Program-made: the position numbers and the translations under genes
Notes under the pieces: model-generated
Seen by the model: the letters and a program-made list of their open reading frames with translations, nothing else
Told to the model about the DNA's origin: nothing
Databases searched by the model: none
In this document: positions 25,919 to 33,613 of the stretch, piece after piece
Position numbering within the stretch: the first letter of the stretch is position 1
Layout of the letters: every line of letters begins with the position of its first letter
DNA from: Bacteroidales bacterium
GTDB lineage: Bacteria; Bacteroidota; Bacteroidia; Bacteroidales; UBA932
Assembly (NCBI GenBank): GCA_017427385.1
Contig: JAFRSW010000019.1
Span: 62,001-126,000, forward strand
Direction of reading: 5' to 3'
DNA length: 64,000 nt

Positions 25919-25926
25919 TATCTTTG
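25919..25926 (+). promoter_or_regulatory. -7 element of the alpha/beta hydrolase gene
   Basis: TATCTTTG lies 6 nt before the ATG at 25933. It is the mirror copy of the HAD -7 element in a 40-bp divergent gap. Confidence 0.55.
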
Positions 25927-25932
25927 CCGTAG

Positions 25933-26682
25933 ATGGATTTCAAGGTATTCGGAAAAGAAGACGCCAAGACGCTGCTGCTGATCCCCGGGCTGGGAGTCTC
26001 CTACGAGATATTCCTGCCGCTGATTGGTTTGCTGGAAGACCGGTTCCGCATCATTGCGGTGCAGGTGGACGGGTTCACGCTGGGAAAGCATACGCGTTTC
26101 ACGTCGATAGACGACCAGGCAGCGCAGGTGATAGCCCATGTGAAGGAACAGTATGCCTGTCATCTGGACTGCGCGTATGGCCTGTCCCTCGGCGGAAAGA
26201 TCCTCTCACGCGTGCTGGAGCGGAATGAACTCACTATATACCATGCCATCCTGGATGCCGCCCCGCTACTGCCGCTGCCCAAGTGGCTGGAGGGGCCGCT
26301 GCGCTACTACCAGTGCGCGAACGTGTGGACATGCTATCACTGGACCGGCTTCTGGAGATGGGTGTTCCATTCCCACTATTTCGATGTGCTTCTGGATGAA
26401 TGCCGTAAAGTATATCCTTTTGGCGGCGGGCAGGCGGTGCTGGACGGCTACAAATCAGTCTATACCAACAAGTTGGAAGAGATTCACGGTGCCGACATCC
26501 ATTTCTGGTACGGCACCCTGGAAGCCTTCGTTGCCAAGCCTCAGGCGAAGCACCTGAAGGCCATCTTCCCGGATGTGAACATAGAAATCTTCCCCAAATC
26601 GAACCATGGCCAACTGCTCGTCGACCATCCCGAGGAAGTGGCTAAACGAATAGAAGGGCTTACCCTTCCAGAATCTGGGTAG
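25933..26682 (+). CDS. Alpha/beta hydrolase
   Basis: The 249-residue cytosolic protein has an alpha/beta-hydrolase fold: the oxyanion region LLLIPGLGVSYEIF, the nucleophile elbow YGLSLGGK (Ser in G-x-S-x-G), and a late His in KSNHGQLLVDHP. The lid region (about 115-180) is rich in Trp, His and Tyr. Substrate unknown; an esterase or thioesterase role is likely. Its 3' end overlaps that of convergent bcp by 23 bp. Confidence 0.88.
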   Translation: MDFKVFGKEDAKTLLLIPGLGVSYEIFLPLIGLLEDRFRIIAVQVDGFTLGKHTRFTSIDDQAAQVIAHVKEQYACHLDCAYGLSLGGKILSRVLERNELTIYHAILDAAPLLPLPKWLEGPLRYYQCANVWTCYHWTGFWRWVFHSHYFDVLLDECRKVYPFGGGQAVLDGYKSVYTNKLEEIHGADIHFWYGTLEAFVAKPQAKHLKAIFPDVNIEIFPKSNHGQLLVDHPEEVAKRIEGLTLPESG

Positions 26683-27115
26683 CGGCGTTTTTGGTATCCA
26701 CTTTTTCGATGATGCGTTCGAGGATGCCATTGGAGTCGAAAATGAATGTGCGGCGAAGGGTGCCCAGCACCGCTTTTCCGTACATCTTCTTTTCTCCCCA
26801 TGCGCCGAAATCCTGAAGCATCTTCGTAGAGGTATCGGCCAGCAGTTTGAACGGCAGTTCATACTTTGCCCGGAAGCCTGTATGAGATTTCGCGCTGTCT
26901 TTGCTGACGCCAACCACGTTGTAGCCGGCGGCTGTCAGTTCGGCATAATTGTCCCTGAATGAGCATGCTTCGGCCGTGCAGCCGGAGGTGTTGTCCTTGG
27001 GATAGAAGTAGATGATGGTCTTTCGGCCCTTGCCGATGAAATCTTCCGACTTGACGGTGTTCCCGTCCTGGTCCTGGACTTCAAAGGACGGCATTTTATC
27101 TCCTGGCTTAAGCAT
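26660..27115 (-). CDS. bcp: Thioredoxin-dependent peroxiredoxin (Bcp/PrxQ)
   Basis: The 151-residue peroxiredoxin reduces hydroperoxides using thioredoxin. It has the PrxQ pattern YFYPKDNTSGCTAEACSFRD, with peroxidatic Cys and a resolving Cys five residues later, and the usual length (about 150). It is the last gene of a five-gene minus-strand operon, 1 bp after dtd, and runs 23 bp into the convergent hydrolase gene. Confidence 0.95.
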   Translation of the reverse strand: MLKPGDKMPSFEVQDQDGNTVKSEDFIGKGRKTIIYFYPKDNTSGCTAEACSFRDNYAELTAAGYNVVGVSKDSAKSHTGFRAKYELPFKLLADTSTKMLQDFGAWGEKKMYGKAVLGTLRRTFIFDSNGILERIIEKVDTKNAATQILEG

Positions 27116-27116
27116 A

Positions 27117-27569
27117 TTATTCCTTGTTTTTCGTGTCGATGCAGATGGTGACGGGGCCGTCGTTCACGAGGGCGACCTTCATATCGGCGCCGAACTCACC
27201 TGTGCCGACGGGTTTGCCGATGGCAAGCGAGAGAGCCTTGCAGAACTGGTTATAAAGGGGGATGGCCTTTTCATGCCCGGCAGCGCCGATGTAAGACGGG
27301 CGGTTGCCCTTCTTGGTGGATGCCATCAGGGTGAACTGGCTTACCACGATGATATCCCCGCCGGTATCCACCACGCTGAGATTCATGACCCCCTCGGCAT
27401 CGTTGAAGATCCTAAGGCAGGCAATCTTTTTGGACAGCCAGTCGATATCCTCGCAACCATCCTCGTGGCCCACGCCGAGGAGTACCAGCAGCCCAGGCCC
27501 GATCTTGGACCGGACAGCTCCGTCGATCGTGACGGAGGCGGAGGACACCCTCTGGATAACGGCTCTCAT
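27117..27569 (-). CDS. dtd: D-aminoacyl-tRNA deacylase
   Basis: The 150-residue enzyme removes D-amino acids (and glycine mischarged on tRNA-Ala) from tRNA. It starts [17 protein letters not shown] and carries the two active-site motifs SQFTL and NDGPVT, with a typical length. Its ATG overlaps the stop of the upstream phosphoesterase by 1 bp (TGATG), pointing to translational coupling. Confidence 0.95.
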   Translation of the reverse strand: MRAVIQRVSSASVTIDGAVRSKIGPGLLVLLGVGHEDGCEDIDWLSKKIACLRIFNDAEGVMNLSVVDTGGDIIVVSQFTLMASTKKGNRPSYIGAAGHEKAIPLYNQFCKALSLAIGKPVGTGEFGADMKVALVNDGPVTICIDTKNKE

Positions 27570-29032
27570 CAGTACTCGAAGTGATAGTCGTATTCCTCGC
27601 CGCCGGCGCCGATGCGGAAGGTGTGCACCTCACGCTTGGCGGGCTTCACTGCTACCACGTCGATGCAGAGGCACTGGCGGTAGTCGAAGTAGGCGTGCTT
27701 GTTTGTAGGCAGCAGCATCTCGGGGCCATTCCATCCGTAACCCTGCGAGATATAGTAGTTTACGCCGTCGGTGCGGTCGTAGTCGTTCACGTGGCTGTCG
27801 CCGGTGAACATGCCCACGAGGATGCCTTTGGCGGCGTAATCTGAGAGAACCTTCATCACCCGGGCGTTGTTCTCCTTCAGGTAGTTGAGGTTCATGTTGG
27901 TTTGCCAGCGGCCCATCGGGTCGGGCATGAAATGCGCGAGCACGATCACGTGCATCCCCTCGGGGGTGGCGTCCAGAATCTCCTTCAGCCATACCTCCTC
28001 TTCTTCATCTATCAGATAGTAGGTTCCTCCGAGGGTGCGGGTGCAGCAGCTGTTGAGGAAGACGATGCGGAAGCCCTTTCCGGGGATGTCGTACCAGCCG
28101 TAGGTCTTGCCTGTGAGATGGAGATTGCCGCCCGCACGGGGCTCCCAGGGGCGCTGGAAGGTGTCGGTCAGATACTCCTCCGTGAGCCACTCGCCCTCGC
28201 CGCCGTCCCAGTCGTGGTTGCCGGGGGCGAAGATCCACATCCCTTTCCACTTGTGCATCTGCTCAAGGGTGTTGTCGATCATCTTCCTGGCCTCGCCCTT
28301 GTCGAGGGTGGTGGGGATGGAGTTGAGGCCGATGTCGCCCAGCAGGGCCATGAAGTCGGCGCCGAACATCTTGCCGGCGACGGCGGCATAACCTATGTGC
28401 TTGTACTGGTAGTTGTTGTTGGAGTGGATGTCGGTGAGGATGGGGAAGACGAGTACCTCGTCATCGCCCTTCCAGGCCGCGAAGCGCTTCCACGCCTCCT
28501 TCACCTGGGGCTTCACGAAGCCCTTCCTGCTGGTAAGCCGGTCCTGCTCCTGCTCTATCCTGTCGTTGAACCGGCGCTCCGCGATGGTGGGGGTGGAGTA
28601 CAGGAACTCCAGCGTCTGCAGCTTGTCGTAGTCGAAGAACTCGAGTTTAAGCTCGTGTTTGCCCTTCTCCAGGGTCTTGGTGCAGAACTTCTGAATTGGG
28701 CGGTGTGCGCCGTCGTTCTCTATCAGGAGTTCCCCGTCGATGTAGAAACGGGAGCCGTCGTCGGTGGTAATGTTGAAGGTGTATTCCTCGGTCGCGGGCA
28801 CCTTCAGCGTGGTCTCGAACAGCGCGGCGTAGTGGTTCATGGTGTCCACTATGTCCATCAGGTCGAGATTGCGCTTTTCGCCCTGGACATCAGGTTCTCC
28901 GAGGGTAGAGAAATCCGGAAGGAACCTCTCCGGCCAGTTGTACCATAGTTTATAACTAACCGGCGCCGTTTTGTCTGCGGCGCAAGAAGCGAATAGCAGC
29001 AAAGCCACTATCGCAATAAGATATTTTCTCAT
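27569..29032 (-). CDS. Lipoprotein metallophosphoesterase with PA14 domain
   Basis: The 487-residue protein has a lipobox (LLLFASC, Cys17), a PA14-like domain (about 65-150; [18 protein letters not shown], then a [12 protein letters not shown] strand) and a calcineurin-like phosphoesterase domain (about 195-420; [40 protein letters not shown]). PA14 domains usually bind glycans, so it may act on phosphorylated or teichoic-like surface polymers; this is inference. It lies 4 bp after a 59-codon membrane protein gene and overlaps dtd by 1 bp. Confidence 0.9.
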   Translation of the reverse strand: MRKYLIAIVALLLFASCAADKTAPVSYKLWYNWPERFLPDFSTLGEPDVQGEKRNLDLMDIVDTMNHYAALFETTLKVPATEEYTFNITTDDGSRFYIDGELLIENDGAHRPIQKFCTKTLEKGKHELKLEFFDYDKLQTLEFLYSTPTIAERRFNDRIEQEQDRLTSRKGFVKPQVKEAWKRFAAWKGDDEVLVFPILTDIHSNNNYQYKHIGYAAVAGKMFGADFMALLGDIGLNSIPTTLDKGEARKMIDNTLEQMHKWKGMWIFAPGNHDWDGGEGEWLTEEYLTDTFQRPWEPRAGGNLHLTGKTYGWYDIPGKGFRIVFLNSCCTRTLGGTYYLIDEEEEVWLKEILDATPEGMHVIVLAHFMPDPMGRWQTNMNLNYLKENNARVMKVLSDYAAKGILVGMFTGDSHVNDYDRTDGVNYYISQGYGWNGPEMLLPTNKHAYFDYRQCLCIDVVAVKPAKREVHTFRIGAGGEEYDYHFEY

Positions 29033-29036
29033 ACTT

Positions 29037-29216
29037 CTACTTGAACCACTCGGTGATGTGGTCCTTCGCGTAGAGGAAGTAGACCAGGAGGCCGATCCAG
29101 CTGGTGGCGAGCACGAGCACGGCGCAGATGATTTTGCCCACGAGGGAGATGGGCTTCTTGATGATGTCGAGGACGGCGATGATGGCCAGTACGAGGCCGA
29201 TGAGATAGATAATCAT
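29037..29216 (-). CDS. Small two-helix membrane protein (PLDc_N-like)
   Basis: The 59-residue ORF begins MIIYLIGLVLAIIAVLDIIK and ends YFLYAKDHITEWFK. It has two transmembrane helices joined by a KKPISLVGK turn, and a GLLVYFLY second helix, the pattern of the phospholipase-D-nuclease N-terminal-like (PLDc_N) small proteins. It sits 4 bp before the PA14 phosphoesterase gene in the same operon, which supports a real gene. Function unknown. Confidence 0.7.
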   Translation of the reverse strand: MIIYLIGLVLAIIAVLDIIKKPISLVGKIICAVLVLATSWIGLLVYFLYAKDHITEWFK

Positions 29217-29222
29217 GATAAA

Positions 29223-29330
29223 CTAAACTTTAAGAAAAACGTTCTTTTTATAGGTGATAACCTTTCCCCAGGGGTCGCCGCAAGACACCAGGAGCAGCCG
29301 GGTGGTCAGGGCAACAATGAGCTTTTTCAT
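29223..29330 (-). pseudogene. 35-codon lipoprotein-like ORF; remnant of a DUF5009-like 3' end
   Basis: The ORF reads as a lipoprotein signal (MKKLIVALTTRLLLVSC) joined to GDPWGKVITYKKNVFLKV. That tail matches the last residues of the DUF5009-like protein at 31517 (CGDAWGKVIT ... YKKDVFLKV) with 15 residues missing, and the DNA at 29252-29286 is nearly identical to 31591-31624. It is best explained as a duplicated, internally deleted gene end, now possibly read as a tiny lipoprotein. It has an upstream TATATTTG element and is 6 bp before the 59-codon gene. Confidence 0.4.
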
Positions 29331-29350
29331 ATATTATAGGATTGACAGTA

Positions 29351-29358
29351 CAAATATA
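29351..29358 (-). promoter_or_regulatory. -7 element of the dtd-bcp operon
   Basis: The minus strand reads TATATTTG, 20 nt before the 35-codon ORF and upstream of five closely spaced minus-strand genes. Confidence 0.45.
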
Positions 29359-29385
29359 CGAAAGCATTTTACAAAAAAAAAGTGC

Positions 29386-29393
29386 TAACTTAG
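29386..29393 (+). promoter_or_regulatory. Possible -7 element of the TerB-DnaJ gene
   Basis: TAACTTAG has one mismatch to TAnnTTTG and lies 6 nt before the ATG at 29400, the same spacing as several exact elements in the window. Confidence 0.35.
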
Positions 29394-29399
29394 CACGGT

Positions 29400-30170
29400 A
29401 TGGGAACAGCGAAATGGATAGCAGGACTCCTGGGATGGGTCGCCTTCGGGCCCATCGGCGCACTGCTGGGCGTGATTGCCGGGAGCGTGATCGAGGGGGC
29501 CGTCGAAGCGGCGCACCAGATTAGCGGAGGAGCGGCGCCCGGCGGGGCGCAGGGTGGTGGATACCGTGGCGGCTACGGCGCCTCGGAGCAGCGGAACAGC
29601 TTCCTCGTGAGCCTTCTGGTGCTCTCGTCCGCGGTGATACGCGCCGACGGGAAGACACTCCAGGCGGAACTGGACTACGTGAAGGCATTCGTCCGGCAGA
29701 ACTTCGGCGAGGCGGCCGTGAGCGAGGCCATGCGCATCCTCTCCGGCCTATCCTTGCAGGAGGTAAACGTCTACTCTGTCGGCGGGCAGATAGCCGCCAA
29801 CATGAACTACTCCCAGCGCCTCCAACTCTTCCATTACCTCGCGGGTATAGCGAACGCGGACGGGGACTTCAGCGCCAGCGAGAAGAGCGTCCTCGAAGCG
29901 ATAGCCTCCGCCATACGGCTGAACGCCTCCGACGCGGCCTCTGTCATCGCGATGTACTACAGGGATACGACCTCCGCCTATGCAGTGCTGGGGATTTCCC
30001 CGTCGGCCACGGACGATGAGGTGAAGGCGGCCTACAGGCGCATGGCGATGAAGAACCACCCGGACAAGGTGGCATCCCTCGGCCCGGACGTGCAGAAGGC
30101 TGCCGAAGAGAAATTCCGAAAGATCCAGGAGGCGTATGAGACTATCAAGAAACAGCGTGGAATCAAATAA
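29400..30170 (+). CDS. Membrane-anchored TerB-DnaJ co-chaperone (DjlA-like)
   Basis: The 256-residue protein has an N-terminal Gly-rich membrane segment (about 5-38), a Gly/Tyr-rich linker, a TerB-like helical domain (about 65-180) and a C-terminal J domain (about 190-256) with the HPD motif in MKNHPDKVAS. This is the layout of DjlA-type co-chaperones that stimulate DnaK at the membrane. Its partner and trigger are unknown. A small Asp-box repeat protein follows after 12 bp. Confidence 0.88.
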   Translation: MGTAKWIAGLLGWVAFGPIGALLGVIAGSVIEGAVEAAHQISGGAAPGGAQGGGYRGGYGASEQRNSFLVSLLVLSSAVIRADGKTLQAELDYVKAFVRQNFGEAAVSEAMRILSGLSLQEVNVYSVGGQIAANMNYSQRLQLFHYLAGIANADGDFSASEKSVLEAIASAIRLNASDAASVIAMYYRDTTSAYAVLGISPSATDDEVKAAYRRMAMKNHPDKVASLGPDVQKAAEEKFRKIQEAYETIKKQRGIK

Positions 30171-30182
30171 ACGAACAACGCC

Positions 30183-30533
30183 ATGCCTCAACTTATTACT
30201 TACGGAAACGAGTTGATCAGGATCAACCCTTCCAACAACAAAATCGAATACTCCACTAACCGCGGTTCCTCCTGGATTACCCGATACAGCGGAAGTGGAT
30301 GCGGCCAGTTCCGCGACCTTCTCGAATACGGGAACGAAATCATCGCCTGCACGGACAAAGGCTTGTATTACTCCACCAACAAGGGTTCTTCGTGGATTTG
30401 CCGTAGTTCCGGCAGTGTGGCAAAGACGCTCATTGCCATTCAGGATGGCGGCCGCGAACTCCTCGGCAGCTCCAATGACGGTCACCTCTACTACTCTACC
30501 AATAAGGGGTCGTCGTGGATTAGGCGCAGATAA
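30183..30533 (+). CDS. Small cytosolic Asp-box (BNR) repeat protein
   Basis: The 116-residue protein has no signal peptide and consists of about three 37-40-residue repeats, each with an Asp-box-like motif: YSTNRGSSWI, YSTNKGSSWI, YSTNKGSSWI. Asp boxes normally sit in beta-propeller blades of secreted sialidases and related proteins; three blades are too few for a closed propeller, so it may oligomerise or be a fragment. It lies 12 bp after the TerB-DnaJ gene. No enzyme function can be assigned. Confidence 0.72.
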   Translation: MPQLITYGNELIRINPSNNKIEYSTNRGSSWITRYSGSGCGQFRDLLEYGNEIIACTDKGLYYSTNKGSSWICRSSGSVAKTLIAIQDGGRELLGSSNDGHLYYSTNKGSSWIRRR

Positions 30534-30609
30534 CACAGAAAGTCAACAACCTCCCACGAGAAGGCCAGCAGCTACTGCGAAGAGGGTGTTAGACATCATT
30601 GTTTTTTAG

Positions 30610-31509
30610 ATGAATCGCGACAAACTCACAGGACACCTGTCGATAGCGGGGACATACACCATCTTCGGGCTTAACCTGATATTCTGCAAGGACATAGCCA
30701 ACGCTCAGCTGATCCCTCCCATTGTCCTCTTCACCCTGAGGGCAACGGGTGCGAGCATCCTGTTCTGGCTCCTGTCGGCATTCCTCCCGAAGGAAAAGGT
30801 CGCCAGGGAGGACTATGGAAAGATCTTCCTGGCCTCGATGGCGGGGCTGTTCATCCCACAGCTCACCTTCCTCTCCGCGATCACCATGGCCACGCCCTTA
30901 GACACGGGAATCCTCGGCACCCTCGGCCCGATCTTCACGATGTTCTTCGCATTCCTGTTCCTTGGGGAGCCCATCACCCTCAAGAAGGCCGGGGGAGTGG
31001 CGCTGAGTTTCGCCGGCGTGCTCTTCTTGGTCTACAATTCCGTGCATACGGGCGGAGCGGCCTCGACAAAGCCGATGGGCGTAGTGCTGCTGCTGGTAAA
31101 CAGCGTCAGTTTTTCCCTCTACCTTGGCGCGTTCAGGCCGCTGATATCACGCTACGGGGTAGTGACGTTCATGAAATGGATGTTCCTCTTCTCGCTGATA
31201 GTCTCGATTCCTTTTTCCGCCAGCGGACTGGTTCACACGGATTTCGCAGCCATACCGTCCGGCATCCTATGGGAGGTCGGATACCTGGTGTTCTTCGCAA
31301 CCTTCGTGGCTTATTTCCTGATCCCGTACGGCCAGAAGAGGCTTCGCCCGACGCTTGTCAGTATGTACACCTACCTGCAGCCGGTCATAGCGGCCGTAAT
31401 CAGCGTCTGGATAGGAATGGACACCATAACGTGGCGGAAAGTCCTGGCGACCCTGCTCATCGTCGGTGGCGTCGTGCTCGTGGGACGAAGCCGCGCCGCG
31501 GGCGAATGA
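30610..31509 (+). CDS. EamA/DMT family transporter
   Basis: The 299-residue protein has ten predicted transmembrane helices in two EamA repeats (MATPLDTGILGTLGPIFTMF in the first; LVSMYTYLQPVIAAVISVWI in the second, the conserved 'TYLQPV' pattern). It probably exports or imports a small metabolite; substrate unknown. It is separated by 76 bp from the Asp-box gene and converges on the DUF5009-like gene, with 7 bp between stops. Confidence 0.92.
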   Translation: MNRDKLTGHLSIAGTYTIFGLNLIFCKDIANAQLIPPIVLFTLRATGASILFWLLSAFLPKEKVAREDYGKIFLASMAGLFIPQLTFLSAITMATPLDTGILGTLGPIFTMFFAFLFLGEPITLKKAGGVALSFAGVLFLVYNSVHTGGAASTKPMGVVLLLVNSVSFSLYLGAFRPLISRYGVVTFMKWMFLFSLIVSIPFSASGLVHTDFAAIPSGILWEVGYLVFFATFVAYFLIPYGQKRLRPTLVSMYTYLQPVIAAVISVWIGMDTITWRKVLATLLIVGGVVLVGRSRAAGE

Positions 31510-31516
31510 GATTGAT

Positions 31517-32632
31517 CTACACCTTCAAAAACACATCCTTCTTGTAAAGGAAATACAGTATCAGCCAGCAGACTAGCACGTATCCGGCGGAGGTGATTAC
31601 CTTTCCCCAGGCGTCGCCGCAGAGGCCCGCGAGGCCGCCGAAGAAGAAGTTGTTGATGGAACTGATGGAAACGATTCTCTGGAGGAGGTAGATGGTGATG
31701 GAGTTCATGCCTATCACCTTGAGCGGGAAGGCCCATTTCTTCCAGCCTTTCACGTCAATGATGTAATAGAAGATGGCCAGGCAGGCGAAGGAGTAGGAGC
31801 CTACCGCCAGCACGAAGGAACTGGTCCAGAGTTTCCTGTTGATGGGGAAGTCGAAATTCCAGGCCCATGCAAGCACCCCGCACACCACGGCCGCCGCGAG
31901 CAGCCAGAGCGTCTTGCGTCCGCCGGACATCTTTTCGTCGGGAAGGCGTACAAGGTCGCCGGCAAACATTCCGAGCATGGCGGTGACTATCGCGGGAACC
32001 GCGCTGAGCAGGCCCTCGGGGTCGAAGCGGCCGCCGTCGTAAAGAAGCCTGCCGAGCAGCAGTTTCCTGTCTACCCAGCCCACGAGGTTGCCCTGGAGCG
32101 ACAGGGGATCCCCTCCCGGCACGTCAGGCGCGGGCACGAAGCGTATCAGCAGCCAATATCCTATCAGGATCGCCGCGGCGATGATGCCGCGTTTCCAGGG
32201 AGATTTCACAAAAAGATAGATAAGTGCCGCTCCTGCCCAGGCGATGCCGATGCGCATCAGCACGCTGGCAACGCGCAAGGTCTTGAAGTCCAGCCTGAAG
32301 ATGCCATTGTACACAAGGCCCAGGGCGATGAGGATGAGACAGCGGCGGATGATCTTCCAGACTATCTGCCCCGTGCTCTTGCCGGCCTCGCGCTGCCTGG
32401 AGAGGGAGAAAGGCCACGAAACGCCCGCCAGGAAGATGAACAGCGGGAAGATGGTGTCGTGATGCCTCAGGCCGTTCCAGTCCACATGGCCCATCTGCTG
32501 TGCGAGCCAGAAATTGTCCCCGTCCGGGAACAGGCGGCAGATAGAAACAATCAGCCCGGCCACACCCATGATAAACATCATGTCGAAGCCCCTCAGGGCA
32601 TCCAACGAAGCAAGTCTTTTGGATTTGTCCAT
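31517..32632 (-). CDS. DUF5009 / HGSNAT-like membrane acyltransferase
   Basis: The 371-residue protein has about ten transmembrane helices and the family motifs RLASLDALRGFDMMFIMG and HHDTIFPLFIFLAGVS, shared with heparan-alpha-glucosaminide N-acetyltransferase and bacterial NagX-like proteins. It may acetylate amino sugars across the membrane. The start at MDKSKR (32632) leaves a 1-bp gap to rsgA. A degenerate copy of its 3' end lies at about 29223-29290. It is the last gene of the polyprenyl synthase - rsgA - acyltransferase operon. Confidence 0.88.
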   Translation of the reverse strand: MDKSKRLASLDALRGFDMMFIMGVAGLIVSICRLFPDGDNFWLAQQMGHVDWNGLRHHDTIFPLFIFLAGVSWPFSLSRQREAGKSTGQIVWKIIRRCLILIALGLVYNGIFRLDFKTLRVASVLMRIGIAWAGAALIYLFVKSPWKRGIIAAAILIGYWLLIRFVPAPDVPGGDPLSLQGNLVGWVDRKLLLGRLLYDGGRFDPEGLLSAVPAIVTAMLGMFAGDLVRLPDEKMSGGRKTLWLLAAAVVCGVLAWAWNFDFPINRKLWTSSFVLAVGSYSFACLAIFYYIIDVKGWKKWAFPLKVIGMNSITIYLLQRIVSISSINNFFFGGLAGLCGDAWGKVITSAGYVLVCWLILYFLYKKDVFLKV

Positions 32633-32633
32633 A

Positions 32634-33611
32634 TTAGAAACCTTTTCTGAATTTTCCGTCTTCTTCCAGCATACCAAGGTAGGAGTTGTAGCGCTCCGCG
32701 CTGATGGTGCCGGCCTCTACGGCCGCCTTGACGGCACAGCCGGGTTCATGCGTGTGGGTGCAGGGGACGAACCGGCACTCGTCCGCCACGCGCAGCATCT
32801 CGGGGAAGTACTTGGCTATTTCCTCCTTCTCCAGGTCCACCAGGCCGAATCCGCGCAGTCCGGGGGAGTCTATCAGGTAGCCCGCTGGCTCCTGGCTGTC
32901 TCGGGGTACATTAGGGGCAGAGCCCCTGATAGGATACATCTCATACAAAGATGTTGTATGCTTGCCCTGCAAGTGCGCCAGTGAAATCTGCCCGATCTTC
33001 GGCGACAGCGAAGGGTCTATGGCCTTTATTAGGGAGGATTTCCCCACGCCGGACTCGCCTGAGAACAGGCTCAGCTTGCCGCTGCAGGCTTCCCGCAGGG
33101 CGTCTATCCCTTCTCCCGTCTTGCAGGATGTGTCTATCACGCGGTACCCCGCGCCCTCGTATATCCTGTGGAAATCCGCCACAGCCTCGGGAGCGTCCTC
33201 ACGGTAGAGGTCCATCTTGTTCAGGGCGATGATTACGGGAATCTTGTAGACTTCGCAGGTGACCAGTATGCGGTCCAGGAACGGCAGCTTGATTTCCGGG
33301 AAGTACAGGCTCACGGCGATTACCGCCTGGTCGAGATTGGCAGCGATGATGTGTGCCTGCCTGCTCAGGTTGGTGGATTTGCGGATTACGTAGTTCCGCC
33401 GCGGCAGGATCTCGGTAATCATGGCGGGCTCCCCTTCGGCCGCGGGTATGTACCGCACCTGGTCACCGACCGCGACGGGGTTCGTCGCGGCGGACCGCTG
33501 CAGGCGCACCTTGCCGCGGAGCACGGCAGGGAACGGCTCCCACGCCGGGAGTTCGCAGAGCAGATAATGACTGCCCGCATTCTTTACAACCGTCGCAACC
33601 CTCTCTTCCAT
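32634..33611 (-). CDS. rsgA: Ribosome small subunit-dependent GTPase RsgA, with short palindromic insertion
   Basis: The 325-residue protein has an N-terminal OB fold, a circularly permuted GTPase (ALNKMD as G4, SGESGVGKSSLI as G1, DSPGLRGFG as G3) and a C-terminal zinc motif (CRFVPCTHTHEPGC). It assists 30S maturation. Between EMYPI and GYLIDSPG, where homologues have about three residues, it carries about 12 extra residues (around 222-237) encoded by a GGGGC-AGA-GCCCC palindrome. The start MEERVATVV leaves 2 bp to the polyprenyl synthase stop; the longer frame is antisense noise. Confidence 0.93.
   Translation of the reverse strand: MEERVATVVKNAGSHYLLCELPAWEPFPAVLRGKVRLQRSAATNPVAVGDQVRYIPAAEGEPAMITEILPRRNYVIRKSTNLSRQAHIIAANLDQAVIAVSLYFPEIKLPFLDRILVTCEVYKIPVIIALNKMDLYREDAPEAVADFHRIYEGAGYRVIDTSCKTGEGIDALREACSGKLSLFSGESGVGKSSLIKAIDPSLSPKIGQISLAHLQGKHTTSLYEMYPIRGSAPNVPRDSQEPAGYLIDSPGLRGFGLVDLEKEEIAKYFPEMLRVADECRFVPCTHTHEPGCAVKAAVEAGTISAERYNSYLGMLEEDGKFRKGF
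32886..32933. repeat. Short palindromic insert in rsgA
   Basis: AGGGGCAGAGCCCCT (32913-32927) forms a 6-bp-stem hairpin in a segment absent from RsgA relatives; the segment keeps the frame. Its boundaries are approximate. Confidence 0.45.
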
Positions 33612-33613
33612 AG

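Noticed and set aside
30543-30599. An 18-codon minus-strand ORF ending in a lipobox-like LLVGGC
   Set aside because: It stops right after the Cys, has no visible promoter and is too short to judge; chance is the better explanation.
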